A stretch of 64,000 bases of DNA from Pterois miles (Eukaryota; Chordata; Actinopteri; Perciformes; Scorpaenidae), in assembly GCA_947000775.1 (NCBI GenBank), contig CAMQGK010000565.1:12344917-12408916 (forward strand), in the 5' to 3' direction. Numbering within the stretch: the first letter of the stretch is position 1; each line of letters opens with the position of its first letter. The notes beneath the pieces are model-generated. The model did no database searches. It was given only the letters and a program-made list of their open reading frames with translations, and was not told the origin of the DNA. The translations under genes and the position numbers were made by a program. This document shows positions 22,993 to 31,791 of this stretch, one piece after another.

Positions 22993-24782
22993 ATCCTGGT
23001 AACTAGAGACCTAGAGCATTCAGAGGATGGATGTCTTTCCTAGCTACACTGACTACTACTACTACTACTACTACTACTAGTACTACTACATCCTGGTAAC
23101 TAGAGACGTAGAGCATTCAGAGGATGGATGTCTTTCCTAGCTACTCTGACTACTACAACTACTACTACTACTACTACTACATCCTGGTAACTAGAGACCT
23201 AGAGCATTCAGAGGATGGATGTCTTTCCTAGCTACACTGACTACTACAACTACTACTACTACTACTACTACATCCTGGTAACTAGAGACCTAGGATTAGA
23301 GGATGGATGTCTTTCCGCTACTCTGACTACTACAACTACTACTACTACTACTACTACATCCTGGTAACTAGAGACCTAGGGCATTCAGAGGATGGATGTC
23401 TTTACTAGCTACACTGACTACTACTACTACTACTACTACTACATCCTGGTAACTAGAGACCTAGGGCTACTCTGACTATCAGGGGGTTTTTGAGCCTTTT
23501 ACACTACACTAGAGACAACATCCAATCAATGAAAAATACAGAAATCTCCAGTGAAGATGGACATCATATACTTCTATCATGATGAGCTTAACAGTTCTGC
23601 ATTAATTCATTCATGTTTATTTCTGATCAATAACTAGAACAACCTGACCCTCAGCTCTGAGCAGCATCTCAGATTAATCTTCAGGTTCCAGCTTTCAGAT
23701 GATGTTCACCACTAATATGAGACATCTACTGATGACCTGCTGTCTCCCCCTAAAGCCCCCCCCCCCCACCCCCCGCCCCCCCCCCCCTCCCCCTTAAAGA
23801 CCCCCTGGACCCCCTAAAGACCCCCTGGACCCCCTAAAAGAGACTAAAACTAGTCTTTGTGGGTCTCAGAAGGTTAATAAAAATGGTATTTGCAAAAGGA
23901 GGCGACAGATGTAAAGCAAATCATAAACTGACTGATGTCAGGGTGATTAGTGAGGTAATTCACTTGTTATATCAGCTGATTAATCGTCTTTCCTGCTCCA
24001 GACTGTAGTTATTATATCGGCCTTTAACCTTTAATCCACTGTCTCCTGGTTGGTTTCGATTCGTGAGCTTCAGGTTTCACAGCAGAGCTATGTATAGACT
24101 GAATGGAGCAGCTTTATTACTGCTGCTACTACTAATAATAAACTGAGAGCAGCAGGTGTCACACACTAAGTGCTGCTTTCTGATGATGAATCAGTTTGTA
24201 GTTTTTAATTGGAAGATGAAGAACGTGTTGCTGAAGACAGTTTATCTCTTTGACAACCACTCAAACCTGTCGAGGTTAATTCGCTCAGCGCTAAGCGTCG
24301 TCACGAGTCAGATGTGGTAAATGGCGGTTTGGTGTCTCCCTCCTGTGGCTGAGCTGAAACACACAACCTGCATTTATTCCCTTTGTTACAGCGTGTTGGG
24401 AAATAAACAAAAACGTCCATTTCTTACTATTTTAATGTGATGTGTCCTGTTGCACTTTACCACCAACGAACAACTTTCTTTCACTTCTTAGCGATAAACG
24501 TTCTGCAGAACAAATAAGTGAATTTAAGTGAAGATTTTGTTCTTTTGAAGCACTTTCAAACTGTAAAGAAAAGTTGTTCAAACTCGTGTTAGATCATCCT
24601 CTTCTTCTGTTCTTGTTGCAGTGAACGAGATAATCGACAGAGACATCTGCAGTCTGAGCAGCGGCGCCCAGCCCGACCAGTTCGACCAGTATCACCAGAA
24701 CCACCAGAACCACCAGAACCACCAGTACGATTGGGAACACAAGTCCAGTGATGCTGCCTCACCGTTCAGAGGACCTCAGTAG
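4964..24782 (+). CDS. nfatc3: Nuclear factor of activated T-cells, cytoplasmic 3-like (gene span, 5' partial, 9 coding exons)
   Basis: Calcium-regulated transcription factor: calcineurin dephosphorylates it in the cytoplasm, it enters the nucleus and binds DNA, often with AP-1. Coding exons: 4964-5627, 5831-6229, 7333-7493 (start uncertain), 10120-10319, 12653-12825, 13863-14003, 14096-14151, 17946-18663, 24622-24782, about 890 codons. Visible in order: PSIQIT calcineurin docking site, serine-rich region SSRSWMSDLSSCESFSHVYD, two SP repeats each ending SVTEESW or SVTDDTW, nuclear signal GKRRHSS, second calcineurin site LQVP, Rel-homology loop RAHYETEGSRG, RKNTRVR, IPT domain with NGKRKRS, tail IKQEPEDRP and LDDVNEII. 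CPSIQITSI and the VYDDV serine-rich block fit NFATC3 better than NFATC1 or NFATC2. The first exon, with the N-terminal activation domain, is absent and presumably upstream. Introns are full of repeats. Exon phases all agree except at the third exon listed. Confidence 0.93.
5831..6229 (+). CDS. nfatc3: nfatc3 exon: nuclear localisation signal, SP repeat, second calcineurin site
   Basis: Acceptor TTTCTCAG ends at 5830 and the donor GT is at 6230. In phase with the previous exon it reads RPSSRPTSPCGKRRHSSADP, with the basic nuclear signal KRRHSS, then an SP block ending RGSVTDDTWVES. A second basic patch, PSKTRRTSG, follows. Near the end LFLQVPSHFSWNKPKPGNPP contains the LxVP calcineurin motif (LQVP) in the usual NFATC3 context. 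The region between the SP block and LQVP is shorter than I remember for mammalian NFATC3. Confidence 0.93.
6885..7215 (+). repeat. Dispersed repeat family D copy
   Basis: CGCTGTCAGACGGCTCTTTC, GCGCCAGACTAC, ACCTCTCAGTACC and CCCCACTTCAGAAAGTC follow the same order as at 2265-2500 and 14735-15010. It lies in the intron before the Rel-homology exon. Confidence 0.55.
7333..7493 (+). CDS. nfatc3: nfatc3 exon: start of Rel-homology region, with a one-base frame conflict
   Basis: Reads PPLDWPLPNQFDQCELKVEV, then QPKSYHRAHYETEGSRG (the DNA-contacting recognition loop) and AGHPVVK before donor GTAAGT at 7494. The obvious acceptor CTCCAG ends at 7332 and lines up with the expected residues R-T-S-S-P-P-L-D-W. 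However, the genomic C run at about 7342-7347 has six Cs, and five would be needed to stay in frame. An alternative acceptor ending at 7300 (exon 7301-7493) keeps the frame but adds about ten unrelated residues. The exon identity is certain; its 5' boundary and frame are not. Confidence 0.85.
7799..8605 (+). mobile_element. Family A copy, non-autonomous DNA transposon candidate
   Basis: Left end TTAACCCTCTGAGACCCACA and right end CCAGGTCTCAGTGTTAA share an inverted CTGAGACC core and TTAA at both borders, which suggests a piggyBac-like non-autonomous element of about 0.8 kb. There is no transposase inside. This copy lacks the trinucleotide and minisatellite blocks found in others, so it is a useful reference for the ancestral form. 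Copies or pieces recur at 3960, 13180, 21690, 28390, 32270, 33610, 37240 and 40084. The TTAA target site is inferred from few copies. Confidence 0.55.
9335..9380 (+). repeat. Short tandem of about 20 bp
   Basis: CAGACTAGTGGGGACTAGT is repeated more than twice, with ACTAGT palindromes. It is followed by a dispersed fish repeat containing GAACTGATGAAGCCACTTGG (9391-9470). Confidence 0.6.
9381..9505 (+). repeat. Dispersed fish repeat with GATGAAGCC...AAACGTCTTC motif
   Basis: Recognised as a common teleost interspersed sequence from GAACTGATGAAGCCACTTGG, AAACGTCTTC and ATATGACCTGGATGA. It resembles a Penelope-type or other retroelement terminal region, but class is uncertain. Confidence 0.45.
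9645..9815 (+). repeat. Left arm of inverted repeat around an nfatc3 exon
   Basis: Contains GATTTCCATAGATG, GAAAAGCAGACGTAGTCTCA, GTCTACTTCCTCTAACTTCT and CCAAGGTGGTCTCTAGCTCT. The reverse complement of 10735-10895 carries the same blocks in the same order with few changes. Confidence 0.85.
10120..10319 (+). CDS. nfatc3: nfatc3 exon: Rel-homology region core
   Basis: Acceptor TGTCTTCAG ends at 10119; donor GTAACA begins at 10320. Reads LIGSSEQPLSLLLFIGTADD, then RCLRPHSFYQVHRVTGKTVT and TKVLEIPLLPENNMSA, all typical of the NFAT Rel-homology region. It starts in phase 0 and ends two bases into a Ser codon completed by the next exon. It lies between two arms of an inverted repeat (about 9645-9815 and 10735-10895). 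Confidence 0.94.
10365..10734 (+). repeat. Dispersed repeat family C copy with CpG-rich core
   Basis: Runs from CCAGAATCAATATATTTGAG through TCAACCAAAACAAAC and ACACATCCAGTAAAGGAGGG to a CpG-rich core (about 10530-10670) and TTTATGTTAAATGCATTCAG. The same order occurs at 42560-42990 in amfr, and a reversed relative lies at 48590-48835. Confidence 0.85.
10735..10895 (-). repeat. Right arm of inverted repeat around an nfatc3 exon
   Basis: Reverse complement of the arm at 9645-9815. GAGAGCTAGAGACCACCTTG, GAAGTTAGAGGAAGTAGACA and CTATGGAAATAAGATTGAG can be aligned base by base. It directly abuts the family C copy, so the arms may be the ends of a larger composite element that spans the exon. Confidence 0.85.
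11161..11260 (+). repeat. Retroelement terminal fragment with hammerhead-like core
   Basis: Contains CTGACGA (11166-11172), a short GGGC-TTTT-GGCC hairpin and GAAA (11185-11188), followed by TGCGTACGG. This is the order of conserved pieces in a type I hammerhead ribozyme, as found in Penelope-like elements. The flanking stem I pairing looks poor. Confidence 0.35.
11260..12180 (-). pseudogene. Decayed Tc1/mariner transposon
   Basis: On the - strand, broken frames resemble Tc1 transposase: a segment like V-x-x-STIRQR...NNGI, then WTDETKVGLYG (first catalytic Asp region) and NTITAAVRHGGGGVVVWVCS, the usual N-T-x-x-V-x-HGGG segment. Stops and shifts separate them, and the DD34E C-terminal part is missing. 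A terminal-repeat-like GGGGCAAATACTTTTTCACA lies at about 12157-12178. Non-functional. Confidence 0.75.
12653..12825 (+). CDS. nfatc3: nfatc3 exon: end of Rel-homology region
   Basis: Acceptor TTGTCCACAG ends at 12652; donor GTGAGT begins at 12826. Reads IDCAGILKLRNADIELKKGE, MDIGRKNTRVRVVFRVAVPQ and SNPVECC. This is the most conserved stretch of the gene, and both exon phases match their neighbours. Confidence 0.95.
13090..13840 (-). repeat. Family A piece joined to family B copy, ending near an nfatc3 acceptor
   Basis: Bases 13180-13500 carry the family A block TCCGTTGACCTCTGACCTCC and AGACATGCCCACTTT; 13500-13840 carry the family B block GATGCTAAAGTCAGAACCTG and end TCTATTGACAGCCCTAATTT. 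The same A/B junction appears near 3900-3960, so the two may be parts of one larger element. Confidence 0.65.
13863..14003 (+). CDS. nfatc3: nfatc3 exon: linker and start of IPT domain
   Basis: Acceptor TGTTTCAG ends at 13862; donor GTGAGA starts at 14004. Reads SQRSGQELPQVESFSPASCS then DGGEELLITGSNISTQSRVV and FMEKG, matching the NFAT Rel-to-IPT junction. A dispersed repeat ends roughly 20 bases before the acceptor. Confidence 0.94.
14096..14151 (+). CDS. nfatc3: nfatc3 exon: short IPT exon (56 bp)
   Basis: Acceptor CCCCTCAG ends at 14095; donor GTAAGT begins at 14152. Encodes DGRSLWEMDGRIVPEKSSG, matching the DG-x-x-x-W-E segment of the IPT domain. It is too short to show as a long open frame but both phases agree with the flanking exons. 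Confidence 0.92.
14735..15010 (+). repeat. Dispersed repeat family D copy
   Basis: GCCACCAGACTCCATCCATA, ACCTCTCAGAACAGGGCAGT and CAACTTCAAAACATCCAAAC match the other family D copies in order. Confidence 0.65.
15238..15282 (+). repeat. (GT)n microsatellite
   Basis: About 22 uninterrupted GT units in the intron before the large nfatc3 exon. Confidence 0.95.
15405..15535 (+). repeat. Family E fragment (ACTTTTACTCTACTACAT type)
   Basis: GGTACTTGTACTTTACTTGT, TATACTTTTACTCTACTACA and TTTACTGCACTACATCGATT form a common teleost interspersed sequence; a relative lies at 18990-19300. Confidence 0.5.
15559..17155 (+). repeat. 1.6 kb GATG/GATA-type microsatellite
   Basis: Almost continuous GGAT, TGAT and AGAT tetranucleotides (GGATGGAT, GATAGATGGATGGATTGATG) from 15559 to about 17145. 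It is followed at once by TTTTATTGATCCCAAACTGG, the reversed AATAAA-containing end of a retroposon. The array therefore looks like an enlarged retroposon tail. Long His/Pro/Ser/Ile frames on the - strand are artefacts. Confidence 0.95.
17147..17200 (-). mobile_element. Reversed retroposon 3' end adjoining the microsatellite
   Basis: On the - strand it reads toward CAGTTTGGGATCAATAAAA, the common teleost LINE/SINE 3' end, followed by the GATG array as tail. Only the end is recognisable. A similar arrangement occurs at 33490-33570. Confidence 0.6.
17470..17690 (-). mobile_element. LINE fragment, reversed ORF2 C terminus
   Basis: CTTATCCGGGTCGGGTCTCG, GGGGGATCCCGAGGCGTTCC and GTCCTGGGTCTTCCCAGGGA are the complement of the LINE 3' end also seen at 2602-2773. 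It extends further into the ORF than that copy. Antisense to nfatc3 and damaged. Confidence 0.75.
17946..18663 (+). CDS. nfatc3: nfatc3 exon: end of IPT domain and proline-rich C-terminal region
   Basis: Acceptor TTTCAG ends at 17945; donor GTAGGA begins at 18664. Starts SSVVVEVPPYNKKTTDPVQV then FYVSNGKRKRSLMQSWTYLP, the last IPT strands. A long Pro/Ser/Thr-rich tail follows, with many imperfect copies of a PLQTS-like unit (about 18280-18490), probably grown by slippage. It ends SIKQEPEDRPSLASLGLQEI then TLDD; IKQE fits a sumoylation consensus. The exon ends one base into the Val codon finished by the last exon. Confidence 0.92.
18990..19300 (+). repeat. Family E fragment
   Basis: GTACTTGTACTGTTCTACTC, CCACTACATGTACTTTTTAC and CTTAAGTAAGAGTTTGAA are the common teleost ACTTTTACTCCACTACAT repeat. 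Confidence 0.55.
19427..19765 (+). mobile_element. GGCTGCACGGTGGTGTGG-type fish repeat
   Basis: Starts GGGGCTGCACGGTGGTGTGG then TTAGCGCTGTCGCCTCACAG, passes TTTGCATGTTCCCC and GTGAATGTGAGTGTGAATGG, and ends near a homopolymer-rich AGCCAGGGGGGGG segment. I know this as a very common teleost interspersed repeat; its usual GATGGATGG tail is decayed. Confidence 0.7.
19766..21045. other. nfatc3 intron, no feature seen
   Basis: About 1.3 kb with no recognised repeat, exon or RNA gene. A GC-rich patch at 20480-20580 gives a 73-codon open frame (20448-20669) with no family resemblance and no conserved splice context. Confidence 0.35.
21046..21420 (+). repeat. MITE-like repeat, relative of the copy at 26862
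   Basis: Starts TTAAAGGACCAATGTGCAAT and shares TTTTCTTTAG, CCTGATAATAAGA-like and AGCTTAGAATGATCGTTTAT segments with 26862-27549. The right end is not clear. Confidence 0.6.
21690..23875 (-). repeat. Family A copy with a large trinucleotide-bearing insert
   Basis: Family A sequence in reverse: TCCGTTGACCTCTGACCTCC at 21810, end TGGGTCTCAGAAGGTTAA at about 23873. Between GATAGTCCCAGTCAG and CTCTGACTATCAGGGGG lies an insert starting TATAACTGTGTTATTGTC. The insert contains about 1.3 kb of (TAC)n arrays (22122-23440) separated by a 60-70 bp spacer holding CATCCTGGTAACTAGAGACC and TTTCCTAGCTACACTGAC. C runs occupy 23755-23800. The same insert is at 33840-34690 and, reversed, at 37665-38500. Confidence 0.75.
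22122..23460 (+). repeat. (TAC)n composite minisatellite
   Basis: More than ten blocks of 7-13 TAC units. The first blocks are separated by CTCTAGGATAATCACAGCCT; the later ones by a longer spacer with CATCCTGGTAACTAGAGACC and GCATTCAGAGGATGGATGTC. Total unit size is about 90-100 bp. Confidence 0.95.
23876..24620. other. Last nfatc3 intron, 3' part, no repeat recognised
   Basis: Unique-looking sequence ending in a weak pyrimidine tract before TTGTTGCAG at 24621. No further exon seen. Confidence 0.35.
24622..24782 (+). CDS. nfatc3: nfatc3 terminal coding exon
   Basis: Acceptor TTGTTGCAG ends at 24621. Together with the preceding exon it restores LDDVNEIIDRDICSLSSG, the conserved NFATC3 C-terminal motif, and ends at TAG (24780-24782). 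Between them is a run of Q-N-H triplets (about 24690-24726), from tandem AACCACCAG units. The residues after SSGAQ do not match the mammalian tail that I remember. Confidence 0.9.
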
Positions 24783-24814
24783 TCGCTCTGCTTCCTCAGG
24801 AGACAACGAAAGAG

Positions 24815-25565
24815 CTTTTCTCGTTCTCTTCTCTGTTCTCTTTTCTGTTTTCCTTTGGTTTCTTTCGGTTCAGTTCTCTCCTCTACGGTTCTCTTCTGCA
24901 GTTCTCTCCTACGGTTCTCTTCTTCATGGTTCTCTTCTTTGGTTCTCTTCTTCTACGTTCTCTTCTTCTACGGTTCTCTTTTACTGTTCTCTCCTTCTAT
25001 GGTTCTCTCCTTCTATGGTTCTCTTCTTCTACAGTTCTCTCCTTCTACGGTTCTCTTCTGCAGTTCTCTCCTACGGTTCTCTTCTTCTATGGTTCTCTTT
25101 TGTTCTCTCTTCTTTGGTTCTCTTCTCTTCTTCTACAGTTCTCTCCTTCTACGGTTCTCTTCTTTTACAGTTCTCTTCTATGGTTCTCTCCTTCTATGGT
25201 TCTCTTCTTCTACAGTTCTCTTTTACTGTTCTCTCCTTCTACGGTTCTCTTCTTCTACAGTTCTCTTTTACAGTTCTCTCCTTCTATGGTTCTCTTCTTT
25301 TGCGGTTCTCTTCTTCTACAGTTCTCTTCTACGGTTCTCTTCTTTGGGTCTCTTCTTCTATGGTTCTCTCCTTCTACGGTTCTCTCCTTCTACGGTTCTC
25401 TTCTTCTGCGGTTCTCTTCTTCTACAGTTCTCTTCTACGGTTCTCTCCTTCTGCGGTTCTCTTCTTTGGTTCTCTTCTTCTATGGTTCTCTCCTTCTACG
25501 GTTCTCTTCTTCTATGGTTCTCTCCTTCTACGGTTCTCTTCTTCTACAGTTCTCTTCTTCTTGGA
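24815..25565 (+). repeat. Pyrimidine-rich minisatellite in the nfatc3 3' UTR
   Basis: Starts some 35 bp after the stop. Units of about 16-17 bp built on GGTTCTCTTCTTCTA and CAGTTCTCTCCTTCTA run for 750 bp, so the strand is mostly C and T. All three + frames stay open through most of it, which explains the long Phe/Ser/Leu frames; these are not genes. Confidence 0.9.
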
Positions 25566-26330
25566 CAAAAACAAACCGATGGTCTTGTTTGCACAAAGTG
25601 CATCAAACTGACCCACAAGTGCCTGAGAACCAATCAGCTGCCTCGTCTCATCAGGTGTCATATTACATCACCGTTTCCTCGTCCGTCTCAGGAATTTTAG
25701 CGGGAAGCCGCCTCGTACCTCGCCGACCAACCAAAGATGTTTTAGTTTTTCATTGACTGCAGAACACAACAAAAGGGCTGTAATTCAACGTTACATAATC
25801 AGAACAATGAGCAATCCTGTCGTTATTTATTGGCCAGTTAATTAAAAATCTATTTTTGATACTGTGGATGTGATCCAGTAATGAAAGTAAAAGTCCTTCA
25901 GCCGATCATTTCCATTTTTATAGCTTGCTTTTACTCTCTGTAACGGTTTACATTTTCCTTCTCTGAATGACCTTCATGCTGTTCAACCTGAACTGTTTTG
26001 GTGTGAAACTGAATTATAGAAATGTAAGGTTGAAGAAAAAGAAAGTATTGGCTGTGTTTTGACAAATAATTTGATGAATGGGAGTTGTGAAATACTTTGT
26101 GTGTTCTCATTTTAGAGCATCTGGAGTTGAGATACTGTCACGTTTCCAGCAGTTCTGGTCCAGATGTTTTTCAGTGTGGTTGTATGAGCTTCTTCTCCAC
26201 AGAACCTACAGTAGATGTCGCTAAACGACAGGAGGACCAGCGCCGGAGCAAAGCCACGTACAGCTGTGGACCACATTTTAAATACCTAAAAACATCACTT
26301 TAAGTGTTCGCTGCGCTTAGAATATTTTCA
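25566..26330. other. nfatc3 downstream region, probable 3' UTR and intergenic
   Basis: No coding signal. The variant polyadenylation hexamer ATTAAA occurs at 25841-25846 and is the nearest candidate after the minisatellite; there is no clear AATAAA. Confidence 0.35.
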
Positions 26331-26861
26331 CCGCTTCACTTCGCTCTCAGACAGACGTTTCCGACGGGGAACTGAAGCTGTTATCTGTGCTCTCTTCAGA
26401 ACCACCATATCTCGGTTTCATTCATTAACATTCATACAGGTGGCATTGTGTCGTAGTTGGGGGCGTGGCTGAGGGCGGAGTCACCCACCTGGTTTTTGAT
26501 ATAAATTTACATAGAAATGTGTCATCTTTCACAGAGTCCTTGTCCTCACTCTTAACTAAAGTTCAGTTGAAAACAGCGCGGTGTCGCTCGAAGTCATTTA
26601 GTTCGCTGCAACAGAAAACAGCGCGATCAAACTGATTTTGTCACTAAGGCTCACTCGCGTGTGGAGGGTGTAACATGTAGGCGACACACATCCTGACTCG
26701 TTTCACCGCTAAACACAGACAGCATCAGCTGGCTACACCCAACACTGACGTCACTGCAGCCAGGTGAGATATTAAACCACCGCAGAACCTCAGAAACATC
26801 TCCAGCAAGTTAAAACCAGTTTTTTTACAGATAAATCACAGCAAGGATCAAACAAATCCTT

Positions 26862-27549
26862 TAAAGGACCAGTGTGTAGCTTTTAAGGGGATCTGTTGAC
26901 AGGAATGTAATATAAAAATGTTTTCTTTAGCGTATTATCACCTGAAAATAAGACAATATGTTTTCAATAGCTTGGAATGAGTCTGGTTTATATCTACAGA
27001 AGGAACAGGTTAAGAGGTGAAACTGGTGTTTTGGACTGAAAACGCTTATTATATTTATAATATTTTTATTGTTCAACACAGGCATTTTCCGTTGAGACAT
27101 TAAATATGACGGTACAATAGAAATAATGTAGTTTTACTTTTGTGTGGCTCTTGGTAGGAGGACATTTTACTGGCGTGTGGCAGTCACTTTCAGTCCAACA
27201 TGGTGGAAGTGCAGCTCAGCTGCTGGGTCCTGGCAATGGAACGAACTACTGACTCGGTTCTAACATCATACGTTCGTTGCAGCAGGCCCTCTTCAAGGTG
27301 TCCACCATGTTGCAACAAACAAACAAAACAAAAACAAACAAACTCTTAACTTTTCCTGCTTGAACCGGCGTTGATGACGTTACTGGCTGCCGTCGCCGCT
27401 GCTCTCTCTCTCTCTCGCTTCACCACTCACTTCCTACTTACTCACTTTGTACTCTTAAAGCGACCAGCTCCAGAGTATTTTCACATCGGCCACTGTAGAA
27501 ATCTGGGAGAAGCTTAGATACCGCCATGTCCTACAGACTGCTCCTTTAA
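26862..27549 (-). mobile_element. MITE-like element ending at the pdcd2l 3' end
   Basis: Left end TTAAAGGACCAGTGTGTAGC and right end CTACAGACTGCTCCTTTAA form imperfect terminal inverted repeats (AAAGGA-x-CAGT-x-TGTAG). There is no transposase. A related copy is at 21046. The right end stops 10 bp beyond the pdcd2l stop codon, so the element probably forms most of the pdcd2l 3' UTR. On that strand AATAAA occurs (complement of 27065-27070) as a candidate polyadenylation signal. Confidence 0.7.
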
Positions 27550-27558
27550 CCTGTTGAG

Positions 27559-28166
27559 TCATTTAAAGAGCTGCTGGTCCGGGTCGGACTGAACAAAGCA
27601 GAACTCCTCCACAGCTGTTCCTGATCCGGCCGTCCAGCAGCTGTTTGTGCAGGTGTAGACCAGCACCGTCCCGAACTCCAGCTCTGCCTCGGCACTGCTG
27701 CCGTCCTTCCTCCGCAGCAGACTGACCAGAGCCGGCATCAGCTGCAGCTCAAACGTCCTGGATCCTCCACAGGATCCGCACGCCGACACCATCTGAGCCA
27801 CGTTGGACGGTGGCTCGGAGATGAAGAGCGGTTTCCCGCCGCGGCAGTAGCGCAGGATCTGCTGAGGACAGAGCGAGATCATCTTCATGAACCTGGAGAA
27901 GACGGCGTCTCCGTGCCGGGCCCTCGTCTTCTCGTACTTCTCCTCCCCACCGCCGCCCTCGCCGGCCTCCAGCTCGCCCACCGCCACCCCTTCTCTCCTC
28001 TCGTATTCCCTCAGCAGCTGCTGAACGTGCTGCAGGTCGTCTTCCTCTCCGCCCAGATCCGACTCCTCCACCACACTGATGAAGAACGGACGGAGGACCG
28101 GGACGTCCTCCTGAGGGTCTCCCAGACTGAGATCCTGAAGCTGGCTGCTGACATCAACCTCACTGG
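27559..28166 (-). CDS. pdcd2l: pdcd2l exon 2: PDCD2_C domain
   Basis: On the - strand the acceptor GCCCAGCAG precedes base 28166, and the exon opens ASEVDVSSQLQDLSLGDPQE. It continues through FFISVVEESDLGG, the helix VQQLLREYERREGVAV and the conserved domain, ending DQQLFK then TGA (27561-27559). A start at the internal Met at 28074 would omit conserved sequence and break the join to exon 1, so that start is rejected. Confidence 0.91.
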
Positions 28167-30060
28167 CTGCTGGGCATAAAGGGACAAAATAATCAAAACA
28201 AGTTCATCTGACAGGTAAATATTTCAGTTTGTCTGAGGACTCTGACTCCAGTTATTGCATCTCTCTCAGTGTACAGAAATCACACAGAAACAGACATAAC
28301 AGCTAAAAACAAGGACAACAGAACAAATAAAAGGTAAAGAATAGACAAGACTGGTACACAAGTATGTGAGAAAATAGGTTTTAAAGCTAGAAGATACTCG
28401 TAAAACCTGATGGATCCATCACTACCAACCAGGCCAGTCTAGCTGGTAGTGAAGGAGATTAAATAAAGCTCTAATGCCATCTTTAAGAGGGGGCCCTTGA
28501 CCTCTGACCCCCAGATATGTGAATGAAAATGGGTTCTATGGAAACCCACCAGTCTCCCGAGGGAGGGGAGAGGAGGAGGAGAGGAGGTGTGAGAGAGACA
28601 AAACAGAACCCGTGATTGCTTTGTGTTGTTGATTAATTTCTAATAATAAATATATACAGAGATTTGCAGATTTGATAAGAGGATTAAATACTTGACAAAT
28701 CTCCCTTTAAGATTCATTTAGAACAGATACAAATGTGAGATTAATCACAATTAATTATGGACAAATGCAATTAACTGCGATTATATATTTTAATTGATGG
28801 TATATTTCTATATATTCTGTATACATCTGTACAGAGTAGTCAAATGTTAATGTTTGGTTTGTAAACCAGCTTTGTTGTTCTTGTTTTTAGCTGTAAATCT
28901 ACGTCTGAGTGAGGACACTGAAATAAATATACAAAGATGTGAAAATACTCAACATGATCGAAATTTGCTGTTTTGTTGTTTTACATATAAATGATAAATT
29001 TGGAAAAAGCCAGTAAAATGTTTTTTACGTCATGATTTTGTTTCCAATTGGTGGTAACTTTATTTTGAAAAAACAAAAAATCAAAAGAACAAACATTGCT
29101 TTATTAAATACTTCACAAATATCCCTTTAAGGTCTCTGTAAACATTATAAACAGTATAAAGAAATGAATACTGAATGAGCAGATCTGTGTAGTAGATTAT
29201 ACATGTACAGTATATATACTGCATGTAGGATTTATATAGACCTTGACGTGTTTAATTGTATTAACTCATCAAATGTTTTTAAAGTAAAATCTTCAACTGA
29301 AAAGTAGCTGTTAAGTCCAGCTGTCAGTAAAACGTACAATATAAATCCGCTGTGACAGGGAATGGAAATACTGAAGGAAAGCACCTAAAATAGTACTTTA
29401 GTGAATAGATTTGAAATAAATAAATATACTGGATGTATCGGAGTCATTCCTGTTATGCAGCAACATTTCAGGCTCATAACTTCAGAACAAAAAGATGGAT
29501 TATAGTCAGTTTGGTGTCTTTGTTTTGTTATCAATATTATATTTATATTACTCGACCCTACCCTCTGCCTCAGGAGCTGCTGCCTCCTCTTCATCCTGGC
29601 AGTCCTCCACACCTCCTCCCCATCCATCAGCCCCCTCCTCCACCTCCTCCTCCTCCATCCCCCAGTCATCAGCGGTGTCACACCAGTCAGTGGCCGACAG
29701 AGGGGCCTTCTGAGCCGGTGCAGGCCGGTTGGGTGACTCCGCTGCTGCTGCCTCCTCCTCCAGACACTGAGAGCGGATCACCCTCCAGCAGTCTGACCGG
29801 CTGCTGCACCCGGAACCCGGGCACGCGAACAGGTGGAGGTTTCTGTGGTAGGGGGAGGCCTGCAGGGGGCAGTACACCTGCACCACATGGGCTAACGGGG
29901 CTCCGCAGCTAGCACAGCGGGGAGTCTGCTGGGAGATGACCGGCGACCAGTCCGGGTGACCCCCGACTTTGTTGGTCAGATAAGAGGACCGGTGTCTTTT
30001 AGGGTCGATCTCTCCATCACACAGACCGACCAGAACGGACTCCTGAGCAGGTGAACACAT
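27559..30060 (-). CDS. pdcd2l: Programmed cell death protein 2-like (gene span, 2 exons)
   Basis: Two exons on the - strand: 30060-29562 and 28166-27559, about 368 residues, close to mammalian PDCD2L. The N-terminal half has the zinc-binding module CASCGAPLAHVVQVYC with further C/H ligands to GSGC. An acidic stretch is followed by SEVDVSSQLQDLSL and the PDCD2_C domain (EKYEKT, QILRYCRGGKPLFIS, CGSCGG, FELQLMPALVSLL, EFGTVLVYTC, EEFCFVQSDPD). PDCD2 family proteins are described as chaperones in small ribosomal subunit maturation; that role is known for the family, not visible here. The gene converges with nfatc3 and diverges from amfr. A MITE-like repeat ends 10 bp past the stop. Confidence 0.92.
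28167..29561. other. pdcd2l intron
   Basis: Contains a family A piece (28390-28560, with TTGACCTCTGACCCCCAGAT) joined to a family B piece (28610-28805). The remaining 750 bp is AT-rich with no recognised feature. Both splice sites agree in phase. Confidence 0.6.
29562..30060 (-). CDS. pdcd2l: pdcd2l exon 1: N-terminal zinc module
   Basis: Starts at ATG 30060-30058 and reads MCSPAQESVLVGLCDGEIDP, SYLTNKVGGHPDWSP (matching the family's conserved K-x-G-G-x-P-D) and the Cys-rich module. A Glu-rich tract follows DWCDTADDWG. The donor, read on the - strand, is GAGG|GTAGGG with the last exon base at 29562. It ends one base into an Ala codon, in phase with exon 2. Confidence 0.9.

Positions 30061-31791
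<1,731 letters not shown>

Noticed and set aside
4964..24782. Assignment as NFATC1 or NFATC2
   Set aside because: The docking context CPSIQITSI, the SSCESFSHVYDDV block, the LQVP...WNKPKPG segment and the LDDVNEII tail fit NFATC3 best from memory. A phylogeny would settle it.
24748..25756. Three overlapping frames of more than 270 residues (Phe/Ser/Leu)
   Set aside because: All three frames stay open because the pyrimidine-rich minisatellite lacks stop codons; no family resemblance, and it follows the nfatc3 stop.
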